From NCBI GenBank assembly GCA_002403455.1, contig DHHV01000036.1, forward strand, positions 752 to 7,345: a stretch of 6,594 nt of DNA, in the 5' to 3' direction. Origin of the DNA: Hyphomonadaceae bacterium UBA4763 (GTDB lineage: Bacteria; Pseudomonadota; Alphaproteobacteria; Caulobacterales; Aquidulcibacteraceae). Within the stretch, counting starts at the first letter, position 1. Every line of letters starts with the position of its first letter. Below, one piece after another: positions 5,838-6,594 of this stretch. Under the pieces are notes generated by a model. That model ran no database searches, was not told the DNA's origin, and worked only from the letters and a program-made list of their open reading frames with translations. The position numbers and the translations under genes are program-made.

Positions 5838-6594
5838 CGCAACACGCATTTGGCGGGGCATTCATTGACGGCGCGTTCGAGCCAGGGGCCGGCGCGCCTT
5901 TGCGCGTCATTGATCCCGCGAGCGCTGATGAGGTTGCTTTTGCCGGCGCGAGCGCATCCGCCGTCCAAGTCGGGCGCGCTTGCGCCGCAGCGCGGCGGGC
6001 GTTCCGCGCCTGGGCTCGAACCTCGTTCGAAGAGCGGGCGGCGGTCGCGCGGGCGTTCAAGGCGCTGCTGATTGCGCACAAAGCGGCGCTGGCGGCGCTG
6101 ATCTCGCGCGAGATGGGCAAATTGGCCTGGGAAGCGCAAGCCGAACTCGACGCCATGGCCGGCAAGATCGAGATTTCGATTACCGCTTATCAAGACCGCA
6201 CCGGCGAAAAGACGTTATCCGCGCCGTTTGGCGCCCAACGCCTTGTCCACCGGCCGCATGGGGTGCTGGCCGTGCTGGGGCCGTTCAATTTTCCCGGCCA
6301 TTTGCCCAATGGCCATATCGTTCCGGCGCTGCTGGCCGGCAATTGCGTGGTGTTCAAGCCGAGCGAATACGCCCCCTCGATCGGGCTCGCCATGGCCGAT
6401 TTATGGGCGCAAGCGGGCCTGCCGGCCGGGGTGTTGACCCTCGTTTTGGGCGGGCGCGATGTGGGCGAAGCGCTGCTGGGCGATCCCGAGATCGACGGCG
6501 TGCTGTTTACCGGCGCCCCGCCAACCGGGGCGGCGATCGCGCGGCGCTTTGCCGATCGCGCCCACTTCATCCTGGCGCTGGAGATGGGCGGCAA
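5834..6594 (+). CDS. astD: N-succinylglutamate 5-semialdehyde dehydrogenase, 3' end outside window
   Basis: NAD-dependent oxidation of succinylglutamate semialdehyde to succinylglutamate, the fourth step of the AST pathway. The frame is open from ATG 5834 (ATGA overlap with astA) to the right edge, giving 253 full codons of a protein usually near 490. It is an aldehyde dehydrogenase superfamily member with AstD-typical sequence: GGAFIDGAF (7-15), then LGPFNFPGHLPNGHIVPALL (148-167) with the conserved catalytic-site Asn152. Next come FKPSE with cofactor-binding Lys175, LFTGAPPTG (224-232), and LEMGG at the end with general base Glu250. The catalytic Cys lies beyond the window. The FPGHLPNGH segment is particularly characteristic of AstD. 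The position after FTG is Ala228, where many aldehyde dehydrogenases have Ser; this is a minor oddity. Coupling to astA and shared pathway make the call firm. The missing astB and astC are expected nearby but not seen. Confidence 0.94.
   Translation, partial: MTQHAFGGAFIDGAFEPGAGAPLRVIDPASADEVAFAGASASAVQVGRACAAARRAFRAWARTSFEERAAVARAFKALLIAHKAALAALISREMGKLAWEAQAELDAMAGKIEISITAYQDRTGEKTLSAPFGAQRLVHRPHGVLAVLGPFNFPGHLPNGHIVPALLAGNCVVFKPSEYAPSIGLAMADLWAQAGLPAGVLTLVLGGRDVGEALLGDPEIDGVLFTGAPPTGAAIARRFADRAHFILALEMGG

Overview
The window is GC-rich (roughly two thirds G+C) bacterial chromosome. Gene content and protein style fit an alphaproteobacterium, perhaps Rhizobiales-like: a ferrochelatase with a short N-terminal extension, arginine-succinyltransferase (AST) pathway genes grouped with an M20 hydrolase, and small VapBC-type modules. 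The lineage is an inference from style, not from a search.

Layout. Positions 1-877 (minus strand) carry most of hemH, ferrochelatase, which runs off the left edge. A 143-bp divergent intergenic region with a perfect 13-bp inverted repeat separates it from a plus-strand gene (1021-2235) for an exported, divergent GH5-like glycoside hydrolase. From about 2255 to 3400 lies an accessory patch of small, mostly broken genes: a Phd/YefM-type antitoxin frameshifted at a C8 run (minus), an intact FitA-like ribbon-helix-helix antitoxin (plus), its translationally coupled PIN-domain VapC toxin broken by a frameshift (plus), and a 32-codon stub that starts like a DUF4160 protein (minus). Part of this patch (3241-3360) falls to about 43% G+C by hand count, unlike its surroundings.

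From 3577 to the right edge a tightly packed plus-strand operon encodes an M20-family metallohydrolase, arginine N-succinyltransferase (astA) and the first 253 residues of succinylglutamate-semialdehyde dehydrogenase (astD). Adjacent genes overlap by 7 and 4 bp, so they are probably co-transcribed and translationally coupled. AstA and AstD act at the first and fourth steps of the five-step AST route from arginine to glutamate. The M20 enzyme is a plausible stand-in for the last step, N-succinylglutamate desuccinylation, normally done by AstE; that is inferred from context.

No rRNA, tRNA, CRISPR array or complete insertion sequence was seen. The most notable feature is the run of decayed toxin-antitoxin-type genes between two ordinary loci. 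It contains recognisable families in a degraded state, and I do not see a clearly new system.
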